Source: Solirubrobacterales bacterium (GTDB lineage: Bacteria; Actinomycetota; Thermoleophilia; Solirubrobacterales; Solirubrobacteraceae). Taken from it: a stretch of 6,107 bases of DNA. The stretch spans positions 2,260 through 8,366 of the forward strand of contig QHBV01000104.1 in assembly GCA_003244035.1 (NCBI GenBank). Direction: 5' to 3'. This document shows positions 5,368-6,107 of this stretch, piece by piece; within the stretch, counting starts at the first letter, position 1, and each line of letters begins with the position of its first letter. The translations under genes and the position numbers were made by a program. The notes beneath the pieces are model-generated. The model saw only the letters and a list, made by a program, of their open reading frames with translations. It made no database searches and was not told where the DNA came from.

Positions 5368-6107
5368 CCCAGCTGCTCGAGCGTCTGCAGCTCAGCGGCG
5401 CTCAGCTGCAGCTCGTTTGCGCCCAGGTTCTCCTGGAGGTGCTCGCGCGAGCTGGTCCCCGGGATCGGCAGCGTCACCGGCGAATGCGCGAGCAGCCAGG
5501 CCAGCGCGACCTGTGCGGGGGTCGCGCTGTGGGCAGCGGCGATCTGGTCGAGCTCGCGATCGGGCTTGGCCAGGTCTCCGGTCGCCAGCGGGAACCATGG
5601 CAGGAAGGCGAGCCCGTCTCGCTCGCACGCCTGGAGCACGTCCTCGGAGGCGCGGTCGGCAAGGTTGTAGCGGTTCTGGACCGAGACGATCTCGATGACC
5701 CGCCGCGCCCGCGCGAGCTGCTCGACGCTGACGTTGCACACGGCCGCGTGCCGGATCTTGCCCTCCTCCTGGAGCTCGGCGAGAGCGGCGAGTGAGTCCT
5801 CGATCGGGACCCGCGGGTCTACCGCGTGCAGCTGGTAGAGGTCGATCCGCGCTAGCTTCAGCCGCCGCAGCGAGTCCTCGCAGCACCGCTTGAGGCGCTC
5901 GGGCCGGCAATCCCGCGACCACCTACCGGGGCCTGAGCGCGTCAGTCCGCCCTTGGTCGCGACCACGAGGTCGTCCGGATATGGGTGCAACGCCTCCGCG
6001 ATCAAGCACTCGGAGACCTCGGGACCGTACGAGTCAGCAGTATCGATCAGGTTGACGCCGGATCGCACGACCTCGCTGAGCAGCTGGCGCGCCGCGGGCG
6101 GATCGGC
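5364..6107 (-). CDS. Aldo/keto reductase, YdbC/PdxI-like, N-terminus beyond the right edge
   Basis: The frame is open from the right edge to TGA 5366-5364: 247 residues of an expected 285 or so. An internal GTG at 6068 could be mistaken for the start, but family sequence (ADPPAARQLLSEV) continues upstream to the edge. The four AKR catalytic residues are visible, numbered from the edge: D22 and Y27 in NLIDTADSYGP, K52 in VVATKGGL, H94 in LYQLHAVDP. The C-terminal NADP-binding signature IPGTSSREHLQEN is present. The sequences DTADSYGPEVSE, IVSVQNRYNL and FLPWFPLATGDL are close to the E. coli YdbC (PdxI, pyridoxal reductase) branch of the AKR superfamily, so an NADPH-dependent carbonyl reductase of that type is likely. 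Substrate is not decided by sequence. The ATGA overlap with the downstream S13 gene suggests co-transcription, with no obvious functional link. Confidence 0.92.
   Translation of the reverse strand, partial: ADPPAARQLLSEVVRSGVNLIDTADSYGPEVSECLIAEALHPYPDDLVVATKGGLTRSGPGRWSRDCRPERLKRCCEDSLRRLKLARIDLYQLHAVDPRVPIEDSLAALAELQEEGKIRHAAVCNVSVEQLARARRVIEIVSVQNRYNLADRASEDVLQACERDGLAFLPWFPLATGDLAKPDRELDQIAAAHSATPAQVALAWLLAHSPVTLPIPGTSSREHLQENLGANELQLSAAELQTLEQLG

Noticed and set aside
4826..5698. Plus-strand frame of 290 codons
   Set aside because: It runs antisense across the S13 and aldo/keto reductase genes, both of which carry catalytic motifs.
6066..6068. GTG as the start of the aldo/keto reductase
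   Set aside because: Family sequence continues in frame upstream to the window edge, so the gene is truncated by the window and does not start here.

Overview
This is a compact, GC-rich (roughly 70%) bacterial chromosomal window with almost no non-coding DNA. Gene content and style suggest an actinobacterium. Pointers are the fused E2-E1 2-oxoglutarate dehydrogenase of KGD type, Pro/Ala-rich linkers, a CAP-domain exoprotein with a C-terminal two-cysteine beta-sandwich, and an SH3-like module of the kind seen on wall L,D-transpeptidases. Class Thermoleophilia (Solirubrobacter/Conexibacter relatives) is my best guess, by inference only.

Layout: positions 1-3016 hold three minus-strand genes, probably one operon read right to left: a Nudix hydrolase (3016-2360), a small DUF3817-like membrane protein (2346-2005), and the 5' part of a multifunctional 2-oxoglutarate dehydrogenase gene (1991 to beyond the left edge). 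The two junctions are 13 nt each. The last gene has no stop in the window: it runs open for 663 codons and is the largest real gene here. A 107-nt divergent intergenic region (3017-3123) separates this operon from a plus-strand secreted CAP-domain protein (3124-4314). Convergent to that, after only 24 nt, lie two more minus-strand genes: an unusually short S13 (PBP4-type) D-Ala-D-Ala carboxypeptidase homologue with an N-terminal SH3-like module (5367-4339), and upstream of it an aldo/keto reductase of the YdbC/PdxI type (5364 to beyond the right edge). The last two overlap by ATGA, implying translational coupling.

Functionally the window mixes central metabolism (2-oxoglutarate to succinyl-CoA), a housekeeping Nudix enzyme, a redox enzyme, and two exported proteins, one of them probably acting on the cell wall. 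I see no mobile element, RNA gene, CRISPR array or defence system. The points most worth a second look are the S13 homologue, whose SxxK and SxN motifs are only 29 residues apart instead of roughly 240-250 in the classical enzymes; the lipoyl and E3-binding domains carried in cis on the KGD-type protein; and a six-codon mini-ORF bridging the Nudix and DUF3817 genes through two ATGA overlaps.
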